Of a stretch of DNA of 64,000 nt, positions 39,423 through 47,024 are shown in pieces. The stretch lies in assembly GCF_012972705.2 (NCBI RefSeq), contig NZ_JABCSC020000001.1:248001-312000 (forward strand), read 5' to 3'. The position numbers and the translations under genes are program-made. The stretch comes from Uliginosibacterium aquaticum. Its GTDB lineage: Bacteria > Pseudomonadota > Gammaproteobacteria > Burkholderiales > Rhodocyclaceae. How positions within the stretch are numbered: the first letter of the stretch is position 1; each line of letters begins with the position of its first letter. The notes under the pieces were generated by a model. That model was not told the DNA's origin. It worked only from the letters and a program-made list of their open reading frames with translations, and did not search any database.

Positions 39423-41669
39423 TCAGGCTTCTGTGGTAGTCGTGAGGCCGGGGAGCTCACCCGGCGGCAACGGGCGCGAAATCAGATAGCCCTGCAGGTA
39501 TTCGCAGCCGAGATCGGCGAGGAGGCTGGCTTGCTCTTCGGTTTCCACGCCCTCGGCAACGATCTGCATGCCCAGACTGTGGCCCATGGCGATGATCGCG
39601 CGGACCAGCGCCAGGTTGCGTGCGTCATGCTCGATGCCGTTTACGAAGGCGCGGTCGATCTTCAGCGTGCGCAGGTGAAAACGCGTGAGGTAACTCAGTG
39701 ACGAGTAGCCGGTGCCGAAGTCATCGAGCGAGGAGCCCAGTCCCCTGGCATGCAGCGCTTCGATGACCCGGATGACGGTGTCGGCCTCTTCGATCAGCAC
39801 CCGCTCGGTCATCTCAACCTCCAGCATGCTTGCGGCGGCGCCGCTGCGCATGAGGGCGTCCTCCACCGTGGCCATGAAATCCGGGTCAGTCAGCTGGGCC
39901 GCCGAGACGTTCACGCTGATGCAGCCCGGCGCGCCGGCTTGCCCGGCCCAGGCGTGGGCCTGGCGCGCGGCTTCCTGCAACACCCAGGCGCCGATGTCGA
40001 CGATCTGGCCACTTTCCTCGGCGATCGGAATGAAGCGATCCGGGGGGACGAAACCCAGCGCGGGGTTTGTCCAGCGCAGCAGCGCTTCAACCTTGCACAG
40101 GCGCCGGCTGCGAGCTTCCACGATGGGTTGATAGACGAGGCGGAATTCCTTGCGGGCGATGGCTTGCTGCAGGGCCTCGTCGATCAGCAGAGCATCGCGG
40201 GACTGGGCGCTCATCCGCGCTTCGAACACGCAGTAGCGATTCCGGCCAGCATCCTTGGCGCTGTGCAGGGCGGTGTCGGCGGCGCTTAACAGACTCTCGG
40301 CGTCGAGCCCGTGGGCGGGGCCGAAGGCAATCCCGATGCTGGCTTTCAGGGTGATCCTGAACGGTTCGAGCGGGAAGGGCGTGGCCAGTGTGAGAAGGAG
40401 CAGGCGAGCCAGGCGATCGGCTTCTTCTGCGGCACTGGCAGGGTCCAGGTCCGGTACCACGAGCACGAATTCGTCACCGCCGAAGCGCGCCAGGATGTCG
40501 TGTACCCCTTGCAGGCCCTGCAGCCGGGTGGCGACCAGACGCAACAACTGGTCACCCACCGAATGACCGAGGGTTTCATTGATGCGCCGGAAGTGATCGA
40601 TATCGATCAACAGCAAGGCTGTATGCCGACCGGAGGTGGCACTGTCTTCGAGCAGCCCACCGAGCAACTGGCGCAGCGTGCTGCGATTGAACAGCCCGGT
40701 CTCTTTGTCGAGCATCGCGCTGCGCTGCAGCGCGGCCTCCTGGGCCTTGCGCGCCTGGATGTCGATGATCTGGCTCAGCACCAACGTCTGGCCACGGTCT
40801 TCGTAGGGCACGCTGATGATCTCGACCGGAATTTCCACACCGTCCTTGCGCTTGTGCAGCGCTTCGTCGATGCAGGGCAGGCGCGTGCCGGGCGTGGTGA
40901 CCTGGCGGAACCATTCGGCGCTCTGCTCAACGGATCGGCTGTGCGTGACGGCGGAGATGTGTTTGCCAAAAAACGCTTCTGCGCTGGCATTGCCGGTGTA
41001 CTGGACCAGTTTCTGGCTGGCAAAGCGGATGATGCCGTCCGCATCGCGGATCACGAAGCCGTGACCGAGGCCATTCAGGGTAGCCAGAAAGCGCTCTGCA
41101 TTTTCATGCAGGACGGCGTGGATCAGCCCCAGGATCGAGCCGGTCTTCAGGATGAAACTGATGGCAAAAGCCAGATCGAGATTCATGTGGGTCAGGAAGT
41201 TGCTGGCGAAGGCCAGATTCATGAGGGCGCGCAGCGCAAAAAACACGCCGACTACGAGGTATGCATGTTTGCGCCGCGAGAGCTTCCAGGCACACCAGCC
41301 GAGCACGCCTGAAAGCGCCGCCAACTCCAGGCTAAAGCTCAGACTGGGCCAGAAATGGGCGATGCCGATCAGGAGCAGGGCGTACAGGCCCCAGGCCATC
41401 AACTGTTGGCGCCAGCGGATGGGGTGCGCGCAGAAGTGCAGGGTGCCGGCCACGTAACCCAGCAAGCCTGCTGTACCGGCGGTGGCGATCAGGGCTGCCT
41501 CCCCAAGGCCGTGGGTTCTGAGGCTCCAGAGGCTGGCGGCGCCCAGCATGATCTGGCCAGCACCCCAGTAGAGCGCGTGGCGATCACTGCGGCGCACCAC
41601 CCACAGGAAGATCAGGATGGAGCCCAGGGCCAAGTCGGCCAGCAAGGAAAGGTGGATGCCGGAATACAT
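39423..41669 (-). CDS. Membrane-bound GGDEF-EAL cyclic-di-GMP protein with PAS domain (copy 2)
   Basis: 748 aa with the same layout as the protein at 21462-23690: hydrophobic N-terminus of about seven helices, PAS (about 205-315), GGDEF (RFGGDEFVLVV, about residue 390) and EAL (VEALLRW, LDDFGTGYSSLSYL, AEGVETEEQ). The end of the EAL domain is nearly identical in the two proteins (LGCEYLQGYLISRP), showing a recent duplication or gene conversion; the sensor halves have diverged. Catalytic residues of both domains appear intact. Transcribed leftwards, convergent with the bacterioferritin-like gene. Confidence 0.92.
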   Translation of the reverse strand: MYSGIHLSLLADLALGSILIFLWVVRRSDRHALYWGAGQIMLGAASLWSLRTHGLGEAALIATAGTAGLLGYVAGTLHFCAHPIRWRQQLMAWGLYALLLIGIAHFWPSLSFSLELAALSGVLGWCAWKLSRRKHAYLVVGVFFALRALMNLAFASNFLTHMNLDLAFAISFILKTGSILGLIHAVLHENAERFLATLNGLGHGFVIRDADGIIRFASQKLVQYTGNASAEAFFGKHISAVTHSRSVEQSAEWFRQVTTPGTRLPCIDEALHKRKDGVEIPVEIISVPYEDRGQTLVLSQIIDIQARKAQEAALQRSAMLDKETGLFNRSTLRQLLGGLLEDSATSGRHTALLLIDIDHFRRINETLGHSVGDQLLRLVATRLQGLQGVHDILARFGGDEFVLVVPDLDPASAAEEADRLARLLLLTLATPFPLEPFRITLKASIGIAFGPAHGLDAESLLSAADTALHSAKDAGRNRYCVFEARMSAQSRDALLIDEALQQAIARKEFRLVYQPIVEARSRRLCKVEALLRWTNPALGFVPPDRFIPIAEESGQIVDIGAWVLQEAARQAHAWAGQAGAPGCISVNVSAAQLTDPDFMATVEDALMRSGAAASMLEVEMTERVLIEEADTVIRVIEALHARGLGSSLDDFGTGYSSLSYLTRFHLRTLKIDRAFVNGIEHDARNLALVRAIIAMGHSLGMQIVAEGVETEEQASLLADLGCEYLQGYLISRPLPPGELPGLTTTTEA

Positions 41670-41846
41670 CGTGGACGGGTCGTGCTCTGAGTGGGCGCGG
41701 AAAGCGTCGGATCAGACAGCTTTAGCGGCCAGACCACGGATTAACTTGAAGAAAGCCTGCGTTTTGGCCTGCCGGCGGTCTCGCCCGGGGGCGTCTCGCG
41801 CGCGCAAAGATCGGCCCGGGAGCGCCGTTCCGCAGCCTGGCGCGAA

Positions 41847-43187
41847 TCAGGCGTCCGCGTCCGCGGGTTTGAAAGTCAGGTGCACGGCGAGGCCGCCGAG
41901 TGTTTCCGAGCGGTCCAGGCGGATATCGATCTCCTGGCGGGTGGCAATGGTACGCACGATGGCGAGGCCGAGGCCGCTGCCGCCCGCATCCTGCCCGCTG
42001 TGGCCACGGCGGAAACGCTCGAACAGCACGCTGCGCTCTTCCGGGGCGATGCCGGGGCCATTGTCTTCCACGCTCAGGGCGATGTGCGTGGCTTCGCGGG
42101 CGAGCTTCAGGGTCACGATACCGCCGCGCGGGCTGTACTTGATGGCGTTGTCGAGCAGATTACGCAGCAAGGTACGCAGGGCTTCGGCATCGCCGCGCAC
42201 GGTGAAGACCACTTCCGGCAATTGCTCCTGCAATTCGGCGCCCAGATCGATCTGGCGCGCCTGGGCCTGGGTCAGTACGTCGGAGAGGGCGAGCCGCGCA
42301 ACCTGGGGCAGGGTGGTGATGTTGTGGCCGGGCCGAGCGGCGTCTTCCCGTGCCAGCACGAGGAGTTGCTCGACCAGCCGGGTGGCGCGGGTGATGCCGG
42401 CCAGCACACGTTCCTGCGCCATGGCCTTGGCTTCGGGCGACTGGGCGCGCAGCAGGCCCTGGACCTGCAGTTTCAGGGCCGCCAGCGGTGAGCGCAGCTC
42501 ATGTGCAACGTCGGCCACGAACTCGTTACGGGCGCGGAATTCGGCGTTGATGCGGGTGAACAGCACATTGATCTCGTTGACAAAGGGCAGTGCTTCCTCC
42601 GGTACGCAGGCGGTACTCAGCGGTTGCAGGTCATTGGCTTCGCGTGCAGCAATTTCCCGGCGCGCCCGCCGCAAGGGGGCGAGGGTATGGGTGGTGCCCC
42701 AGGCGATCAGCAGCAGCAGCAGCGGGGCGCTGATGATGATCGGCAGGATGGTGCGCAAGGCCAGGGCTCGGGCCGTCTGGGCGCGTACGGCGAGATCGTG
42801 GGAGACCTCGATGTGGGCTCCCGGCACGTCCACTTCCAGCACTCTGAGAGTCTGCGGGCCGTCCTGGCGTTGCGAGAAGTGACGCAGGACTTCGGGTCGC
42901 GTGCTCGGCTCGTGCTCCGCGTTTTCGGTGCGCCGGACCTTCAGCGTGAAGCAGTTGCTCTCGTTGGCCGGCAGGGATTTGCTCGGCGGCATCGGCACGA
43001 TCTGGGTGGTGTCCGGCATGCTGCGATGCACGGCGCGGGCCATCTCGAACATGTAGAAGTCCGAAATGGTGTCGACTTCGTTCAGGGCCACGCGATAGGC
43101 GACGATGGCTTGTGCCAGGGTGGCAAGGCCGATCACCAGCGCCACGATGAGGAGCAGGCGCGTGCGGATGGAGCGGATTGCGGTCAT
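41847..43187 (-). CDS. Two-component sensor histidine kinase (QseC/TctE type)
   Basis: 446 aa. Membrane helices at about 10-32 and 146-168 enclose a periplasmic domain. The dimerisation domain has DVAHELRSPLAALKLQ with phospho-acceptor His229. The ATPase domain shows NLLDNAIKYSP (N box), VEDNGPGIAPEE (G1) and GGSGLGLAIVRTIA (G2). It overlaps the response-regulator gene by four bases and would phosphorylate it. The stimulus is unknown; relatives sense tricarboxylates, metals or cationic stress. Confidence 0.92.
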   Translation of the reverse strand: MTAIRSIRTRLLLIVALVIGLATLAQAIVAYRVALNEVDTISDFYMFEMARAVHRSMPDTTQIVPMPPSKSLPANESNCFTLKVRRTENAEHEPSTRPEVLRHFSQRQDGPQTLRVLEVDVPGAHIEVSHDLAVRAQTARALALRTILPIIISAPLLLLLIAWGTTHTLAPLRRARREIAAREANDLQPLSTACVPEEALPFVNEINVLFTRINAEFRARNEFVADVAHELRSPLAALKLQVQGLLRAQSPEAKAMAQERVLAGITRATRLVEQLLVLAREDAARPGHNITTLPQVARLALSDVLTQAQARQIDLGAELQEQLPEVVFTVRGDAEALRTLLRNLLDNAIKYSPRGGIVTLKLAREATHIALSVEDNGPGIAPEERSVLFERFRRGHSGQDAGGSGLGLAIVRTIATRQEIDIRLDRSETLGGLAVHLTFKPADADA

Positions 43188-43858
43188 TGCGCAGAGCCTT
43201 GTTCTTTGGGGATCAGGTAGCCGACGCCGCGTACATTCTGGATCAGCTGGGCGCCGAGTTTCTTGCGCAGACCGTGGATGTAGACCTCGACGGCATTGCT
43301 GTTCACATCATCCTTCCAGCTGAAGAGTTTTTCCTCCAGCCGGGCTCGCGACAGGATCATGCCAGGGCGCGCCAGCAGCGGCTCCAGCACGGCCCATTCG
43401 CGTGCCGAGAGCAGGACCGGCTGACCATCGACCGTGACTTCGCGGGTGGCCGGGTTGATGCACACGTTCTGGTATTCGTAGACCGGCTCGGCGCGCCCGG
43501 CACTGCGCCGGAGCAGGGCGCGGATGCGCGCCAGCAGCTCGTCCAGGTCATAGGGTTTGACGATGTAATCATCGGCCCCGGCATCCAGGCCCAGCACGCG
43601 GGCCGGCACGGCATCTCTTGCGGTGACGACCAGCACCGGCACCCGCTCCTTGCGTGCGCGCAGCGCGCGCAGCAGCTCCAGTCCATCGCGGTCCGGCAGG
43701 CCCAGGTCGAGCAGGATCAGATCGTAAGTGCCGCTGGCCAGCGCGCTGTCGGCCATGCCTGCGCTACGCACCCAGTCGACGGCATAGCCGTCGTCGCGCA
43801 GCAGATCGAGAACGGACTCGCCGATCATCAGGTCATCTTCTACCAGCAGCAGGCGCAT
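43184..43858 (-). CDS. OmpR/QseB-family response regulator
   Basis: 224 aa. Receiver domain with acidic pocket Glu7-Asp8-Asp9, phosphorylation site Asp51 (LILLDLGLPD) and Lys near 101 (DYIVKPYD). The C-terminal winged helix (about 125-220) ends with SNAVEVYIHGLRKKLGAQLIQNVRGVGYLI, the OmpR/PhoB form. ATG 43858 is chosen because GGAG lies six bases upstream on the minus strand; a longer frame starts 14 codons earlier. Partner kinase overlaps at the 3' end. A PmrA/QseB-like box lies upstream of the neighbouring BamE-like gene. Confidence 0.92.
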   Translation of the reverse strand: MRLLLVEDDLMIGESVLDLLRDDGYAVDWVRSAGMADSALASGTYDLILLDLGLPDRDGLELLRALRARKERVPVLVVTARDAVPARVLGLDAGADDYIVKPYDLDELLARIRALLRRSAGRAEPVYEYQNVCINPATREVTVDGQPVLLSAREWAVLEPLLARPGMILSRARLEEKLFSWKDDVNSNAVEVYIHGLRKKLGAQLIQNVRGVGYLIPKEQGSAQ

Positions 43859-43917
43859 CGGTTTCTCCAGCGGGGCAAGCTTCATTATCGGTGCAGTCAT
43901 GCCCGCCGTGAACGGCT

Positions 43918-43943
43918 ACAGCCCGTGCGCGGGCACGGGCTGT
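43918..43943. terminator. Perfect 11-bp hairpin between the BamE-like gene and the response regulator
   Basis: ACAGCCCGTGC (43918-43928) pairs perfectly with GCACGGGCTGT (43933-43943) across a 4-nt loop. No T tract follows on the minus strand, so it may only reduce read-through or mark an mRNA processing end. Confidence 0.5.
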
Positions 43944-43958
43944 GGTGGCTGGGCAGGA

Positions 43959-44264
43959 TCAGTTGGTGCCGCCGTCGTCATCCAGCTGCACGCTGAGAAC
44001 CTTGTCACCGGCGCCGACGGTGACATAGGCGCGGGTGCTCGGCGAGTCACCATTGCGCACCGGGTAGACCAGGGATTGGGTGCCATCAGCCCAGCGCGGG
44101 GTGGCGTCCGGCTTGCCCAGGTTCTTGAGCACTTCGGCGCGGCTCTGGCCGGCGCTGATGGACTTCAGCTGTTCGGTGCTGACGCTGGCTGCCGACGCCT
44201 GACCGGCGAGGGCCAGCAGGGAGAGGCCGAGGGTGGTGATCAGCAGGGGGGATTTGATTTGCAT
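43959..44264 (-). CDS. Small periplasmic BamE/SmpA-like protein
   Basis: 101 aa. Signal peptide cleaved after ASA near residue 25 (LGLSLLALAGQASA). The mature 76 residues hold the SmpA/OmlA-type pattern SAGQSRAEVLKNLGKPDATPRWADGTQSLVYPV. It has no lipobox, so it is not the BamE lipoprotein of the BAM complex but a soluble relative. It is immediately upstream of a two-component system on the same strand and carries a candidate regulator box, so it is a likely target of that system, perhaps a stress-induced envelope protein. Confidence 0.75.
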   Translation of the reverse strand: MQIKSPLLITTLGLSLLALAGQASAASVSTEQLKSISAGQSRAEVLKNLGKPDATPRWADGTQSLVYPVRNGDSPSTRAYVTVGAGDKVLSVQLDDDGGTN

Positions 44265-44339
44265 GATGAACTCCTTGTTTTTTGGGGGAAGAACGATTGG
44301 CTGTGTGCCAGTCGATGGAGCCCAGTCTAAGGAGCAAGA

Positions 44340-44356
44340 CTTAGCGGAAACTTAAA
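44340..44356 (-). promoter_or_regulatory. PmrA/QseB-like direct-repeat box upstream of the BamE-like gene
   Basis: On the minus strand TTTAAG-TTTCC-GCTAAG matches the CTTAAG-N5-CTTAAG form bound by OmpR-type regulators such as PmrA and QseB (5 and 4 of 6 matches). It lies about 76 bases before the BamE-like ATG and next to the response-regulator gene. Confidence 0.4.
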
Positions 44357-44383
44357 TCTGCGGGTTTTCTGCCGAGTATGTTT

Positions 44384-44830
44384 TCAGTAGAACAACCAGC
44401 CGGTGCGGATCGCCACACCACTGAGCACGAAGAGTACCGAGAGGGTGGTGACGGTGAGGATGTGAGCGGCCATCAGCGGCAGCTTTTCCGGCGTAAGACG
44501 CGGGATGATGCGCAGGCGCGCATTGGCGGCCACCAGCACGGTGCAGCCCAGCAGTGTCAGCTTGGTGAGAATCGCGCGGCTCAGCGGCAGATCAGTGTTC
44601 AGCCATTGCTGCGGTTCGGGCAGGAAGGTGTAGGCAAGCCACAGGCCGCTGGCAAGCTGGATCAGCAGGGCGGGCAGGCCGACACGCTCGAAAGCGCCCT
44701 CAAACTGGCGCAGGCGTTCCACTGAGCGTGTGCGCATCACTTCTGGTAGCACCGCGATGGCCAGCATCAGGTGGCCGCCGGTCCACACGCAGGCGCCGAG
44801 GATATGGGCCAACAGGACATATCTGTACAT
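44384..44830 (-). CDS. CopD-like four-helix membrane protein
   Basis: 148 aa with four membrane helices. The first, LLAHILGACVWTGGHLMLAI, carries two His residues placed as in CopD-domain and related haem/copper membrane proteins; the last helix is LTVTTLSVLFVLSGVAI. The ATG at 44830 has AGGAG on the minus strand about ten bases upstream, and the longer frame to 44863 adds nothing conserved. Function could be copper handling or cytochrome-linked redox; neither is proved. Single gene, downstream of exbD but separated from it by a strong terminator. Confidence 0.7.
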   Translation of the reverse strand: MYRYVLLAHILGACVWTGGHLMLAIAVLPEVMRTRSVERLRQFEGAFERVGLPALLIQLASGLWLAYTFLPEPQQWLNTDLPLSRAILTKLTLLGCTVLVAANARLRIIPRLTPEKLPLMAAHILTVTTLSVLFVLSGVAIRTGWLFY

Positions 44831-44909
44831 CGGGCTCTCTCCTCGGCACAAAGCCGCATTCAAGCACAGGCCGCGCAGTCATGCCGACGGGATGTCACCG
44901 CTGCACAGG

Positions 44910-44937
44910 TAAAAAAAGCGGCTCCGTGGAGCCGCTG
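44910..44937 (-). terminator. Intrinsic terminator of the tonB-exbB-exbD operon
   Basis: On the minus strand AGCGGCTCC pairs with GGAGCCGCT (plus positions 44917-44936), followed by seven T. It ends the message just after the exbD stop. Confidence 0.92.
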
Positions 44938-44957
44938 TGTGTGCATGCTGCCCGGAC

Positions 44958-45383
44958 TTACTCCGGCTGACTGACGAAGGCGATCTTGGACAGATGCGCG
45001 CGCGCTGCGGCGGCCATCACCTTGGCGACTGCGTCGTAAGGCGTGGTCTTGTCGGCACGCAGATGGATCTCCGGTGCGCTGGCGGCATCGGTCACCGCAG
45101 CGCCGGCAGCACTCATGCGGGCTTCCAGTGTCGGCTGATCGAGCTTCTCACCGTTCCAGAAGATTTCGGATTCGGGCGTCAGCGCGATTTCGATGCGCTC
45201 GGCCTGGATCTTGTTTTCTTCGCTGGAGGTGCGCGGCAGCTCCACCTTCACGGCGTGGGTCAGCAGCGGAGCGGTGAGGATGAAGATCACCAGCAGCACC
45301 AGCATCACGTCGATCAGCGGCACCATGTTGATCTCGGCCATCGGAGCCGAGTTGGCTTCCTTGTTGAATCCACCGAAGGCCAT
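44958..45383 (-). CDS. exbD: ExbD, biopolymer transport protein
   Basis: 141 aa. One N-terminal membrane helix (about 17-42) with the ExbD motif MVPLIDVMLVLLVIFI; the Asp in it is the proton-accepting residue. The remaining residues form the periplasmic ExbD/TolR domain. It works with ExbB and TonB to convert the proton gradient into force on outer-membrane receptors. Its ATG shares one base with the exbB stop (TGATG); an alternative GTG one codon earlier cannot be excluded. Last gene of the operon. Confidence 0.95.
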   Translation of the reverse strand: MAFGGFNKEANSAPMAEINMVPLIDVMLVLLVIFILTAPLLTHAVKVELPRTSSEENKIQAERIEIALTPESEIFWNGEKLDQPTLEARMSAAGAAVTDAASAPEIHLRADKTTPYDAVAKVMAAAARAHLSKIAFVSQPE

Positions 45384-46108
45384 CACGCGGCTCCTTGCTT
45401 GATGTTGGTGAATTTGCCGTTCTGGTTGTGCGCGCCCGTGGTGAGGTAGGCGAAGAGGTCGTGGGCGAAGGCGTCAAGGCTGGTCAGGGTCAGGCGGTTG
45501 TGGCGCGTGAAGCTGTTGTAGGCCACTACAGCTGGGATCGCCACGGCGAGGCCGAGGCCGGTCATGATCAGGGCTTCGCCGACCGGACCGGCTACTTTGT
45601 CCAGCGTGCCGGCGCCGCTCATGCCGATCGACACGAGTGCGCCATATACGCCCCACACCGTGCCCAGCAGGCCCACGAAGGGGGCGGTGGAGCCCACCGT
45701 GGCGAGTACCGTGAGGCCATTTTCGAGCTTGGCGGTTTCCTCGTCGATCACCTTGCGCATGCTGCGGGTGAGGAATTCAGCCAGGGAGCCGGCTTCGCCG
45801 AGCTTGCCACCGCCGGTGCGCTGATGATGTTCGCGGGCAAACAGCGCGTGGCTGGTGAGATGCGAGAAGGGTTCGGTGGCGCCGTGGGTGGTGATTTCGT
45901 TGCGCACTTCTTCCAGCGAGCTGGCGTTCCAGAACAGATCCACGAAACGGCCGGATTCACGACGCTGACGCCACTTTGAAATGGCCTTGGTGATGATGAA
46001 ATACCAAGACACCACCGACATCGTCAGCAGGATTACGAACAGGGTCTTGCCAAGGCCGTCAGCCTGGGCCAGGAAGTGGGCGAAGCCCAGGGTGGTTTGG
46101 GTTTGCAT
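45383..46108 (-). CDS. exbB: ExbB, TonB-system proton channel protein
   Basis: 241 aa with three membrane helices (about 18-40, 135-158, 178-200). Conserved channel regions are LTVLATVGSTAPFVGLLGTVWGV and GPVGEALIMTGLGLAVAIPAVVAYN, the classic ExbB/TolQ signature. It forms the pentameric channel around ExbD and drives TonB. Its gene lies 36 bases after tonB and overlaps exbD by one base, all under the Fur-type site at 46882-46900. It is clearly distinct from the shorter ExbB-like protein of the haem operon. Confidence 0.95.
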   Translation of the reverse strand: MQTQTTLGFAHFLAQADGLGKTLFVILLTMSVVSWYFIITKAISKWRQRRESGRFVDLFWNASSLEEVRNEITTHGATEPFSHLTSHALFAREHHQRTGGGKLGEAGSLAEFLTRSMRKVIDEETAKLENGLTVLATVGSTAPFVGLLGTVWGVYGALVSIGMSGAGTLDKVAGPVGEALIMTGLGLAVAIPAVVAYNSFTRHNRLTLTSLDAFAHDLFAYLTTGAHNQNGKFTNIKQGAA

Positions 46109-46144
46109 GATGTTGTTCTCGGAAGCGGGGAGGAGGGAAAATTG

Positions 46145-46834
46145 TCAGCGATTCAGTTCAAACAGCACGGGTACGCGCACCCAGTCGACGACCGGCTTGC
46201 CGCCGCGTGAGCCAGGCGTGAAGCGCCAGTTGGAGACGGCTTCGCGCGCAGCACGATCCAGGCGTGGATAGCCGGAGCTAGTGTCGAGCAGCACTTGCAA
46301 GGGGCGGCCGTCTTCGCCGACCTGCACCCGCAGTAGTACACGGCCCTGTTCGCCGAGGTTGCGGGAGGCCGAGGGATAGGCTGGTGCGGGGTTCTGCAGA
46401 TAGGCTGCATCGAAGCGCGGCGCCTGCACCGGCTCCGGGCTGGGGGCGCTGACCGGCCCCGGCGCAGCCTGCGGCGCGCCAGCATCGGTGACGGCCGGCG
46501 TGGCTTCCTTTGGCGTGGGCGCGGCTTCGATGACCGGCGTATTGGCCGTGATGGGCGCCTGCGTCTGCAGCAAGGGCGGAGCAATCGTGCGCTTGACGGG
46601 TTCAACACGCTGTTGTGGCTTGGGTGGCAGAGGCTTGGGCGGCTCGGGTGCCTTCAATTCAGGCGCCGGCGGGGCGATCAGCTCGATCTGCACGCTGCTG
46701 CCGAGCATCTGCTGGATCACCGGCTGAGCCAGGCGCAGCAGCAGAAAGCCGGCCAGCAGATGAAAGCCGATCACGACAGCCAGACTCAGACTGCGTTCCG
46801 AGAACAAAGGGCGAACGAGGGCGGGGGCGTTCAT
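46145..46834 (-). CDS. tonB: TonB energy-transducing protein
   Basis: 229 aa. An N-terminal membrane helix (about 17-36, LAVVIGFHLLAGFLLLRLA with the conserved His), a proline-rich periplasmic arm (about 54-135, with PKPLPPKPQQ) and a C-terminal TonB domain (about 145-228: YPSASRNLGEQGRVLLRVQV, then GYPRLDRAAREAVSNWRF). It carries energy from ExbB-ExbD to the receptors at 3155, 24905 and 29046. First gene of tonB-exbB-exbD, with an iron-regulated promoter just upstream. Confidence 0.95.
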   Translation of the reverse strand: MNAPALVRPLFSERSLSLAVVIGFHLLAGFLLLRLAQPVIQQMLGSSVQIELIAPPAPELKAPEPPKPLPPKPQQRVEPVKRTIAPPLLQTQAPITANTPVIEAAPTPKEATPAVTDAGAPQAAPGPVSAPSPEPVQAPRFDAAYLQNPAPAYPSASRNLGEQGRVLLRVQVGEDGRPLQVLLDTSSGYPRLDRAAREAVSNWRFTPGSRGGKPVVDWVRVPVLFELNR

Positions 46835-46881
46835 GGTTGGCGACTTTCAGCGCAGGCTGGCGCAAGAAGTTAAAGCTTGTT

Positions 46882-46917
46882 ATTGAGAATTATTCTCGTT
46901 GCGATGCGATGCGTCAA
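46882..46917 (-). promoter_or_regulatory. Fur-type operator and promoter of tonB-exbB-exbD
   Basis: attgagaattattctcgtt (46882-46900) differs from the consensus AATGAGAATTATTCTCATT at two positions. On the minus strand TTGACG (plus 46912-46917), a 17-base spacer and AATAAT (plus 46889-46894) form the promoter, with the -10 box inside the Fur site, so iron repression is expected. Confidence 0.85.
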
Positions 46918-46975
46918 GCCCTTCTGCATCCGCCGCTGACGGGGCGGCGGCTCGCGCCGTTGCGAGCATCCGGGG

Positions 46976-46981
46976 TAGAAT
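46976..46981 (+). promoter_or_regulatory. Probable -10 box of alaS
   Basis: TAGAAT lies 43 bases before the alaS ATG. No convincing -35 hexamer is found 16-18 bases upstream; TTGCGA at 46960 is too close. Confidence 0.35.
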
Positions 46982-47024
46982 CACGCCCCTTGATTCCCAA
47001 CGCTTTTTCGATACGGCCCCGCCC

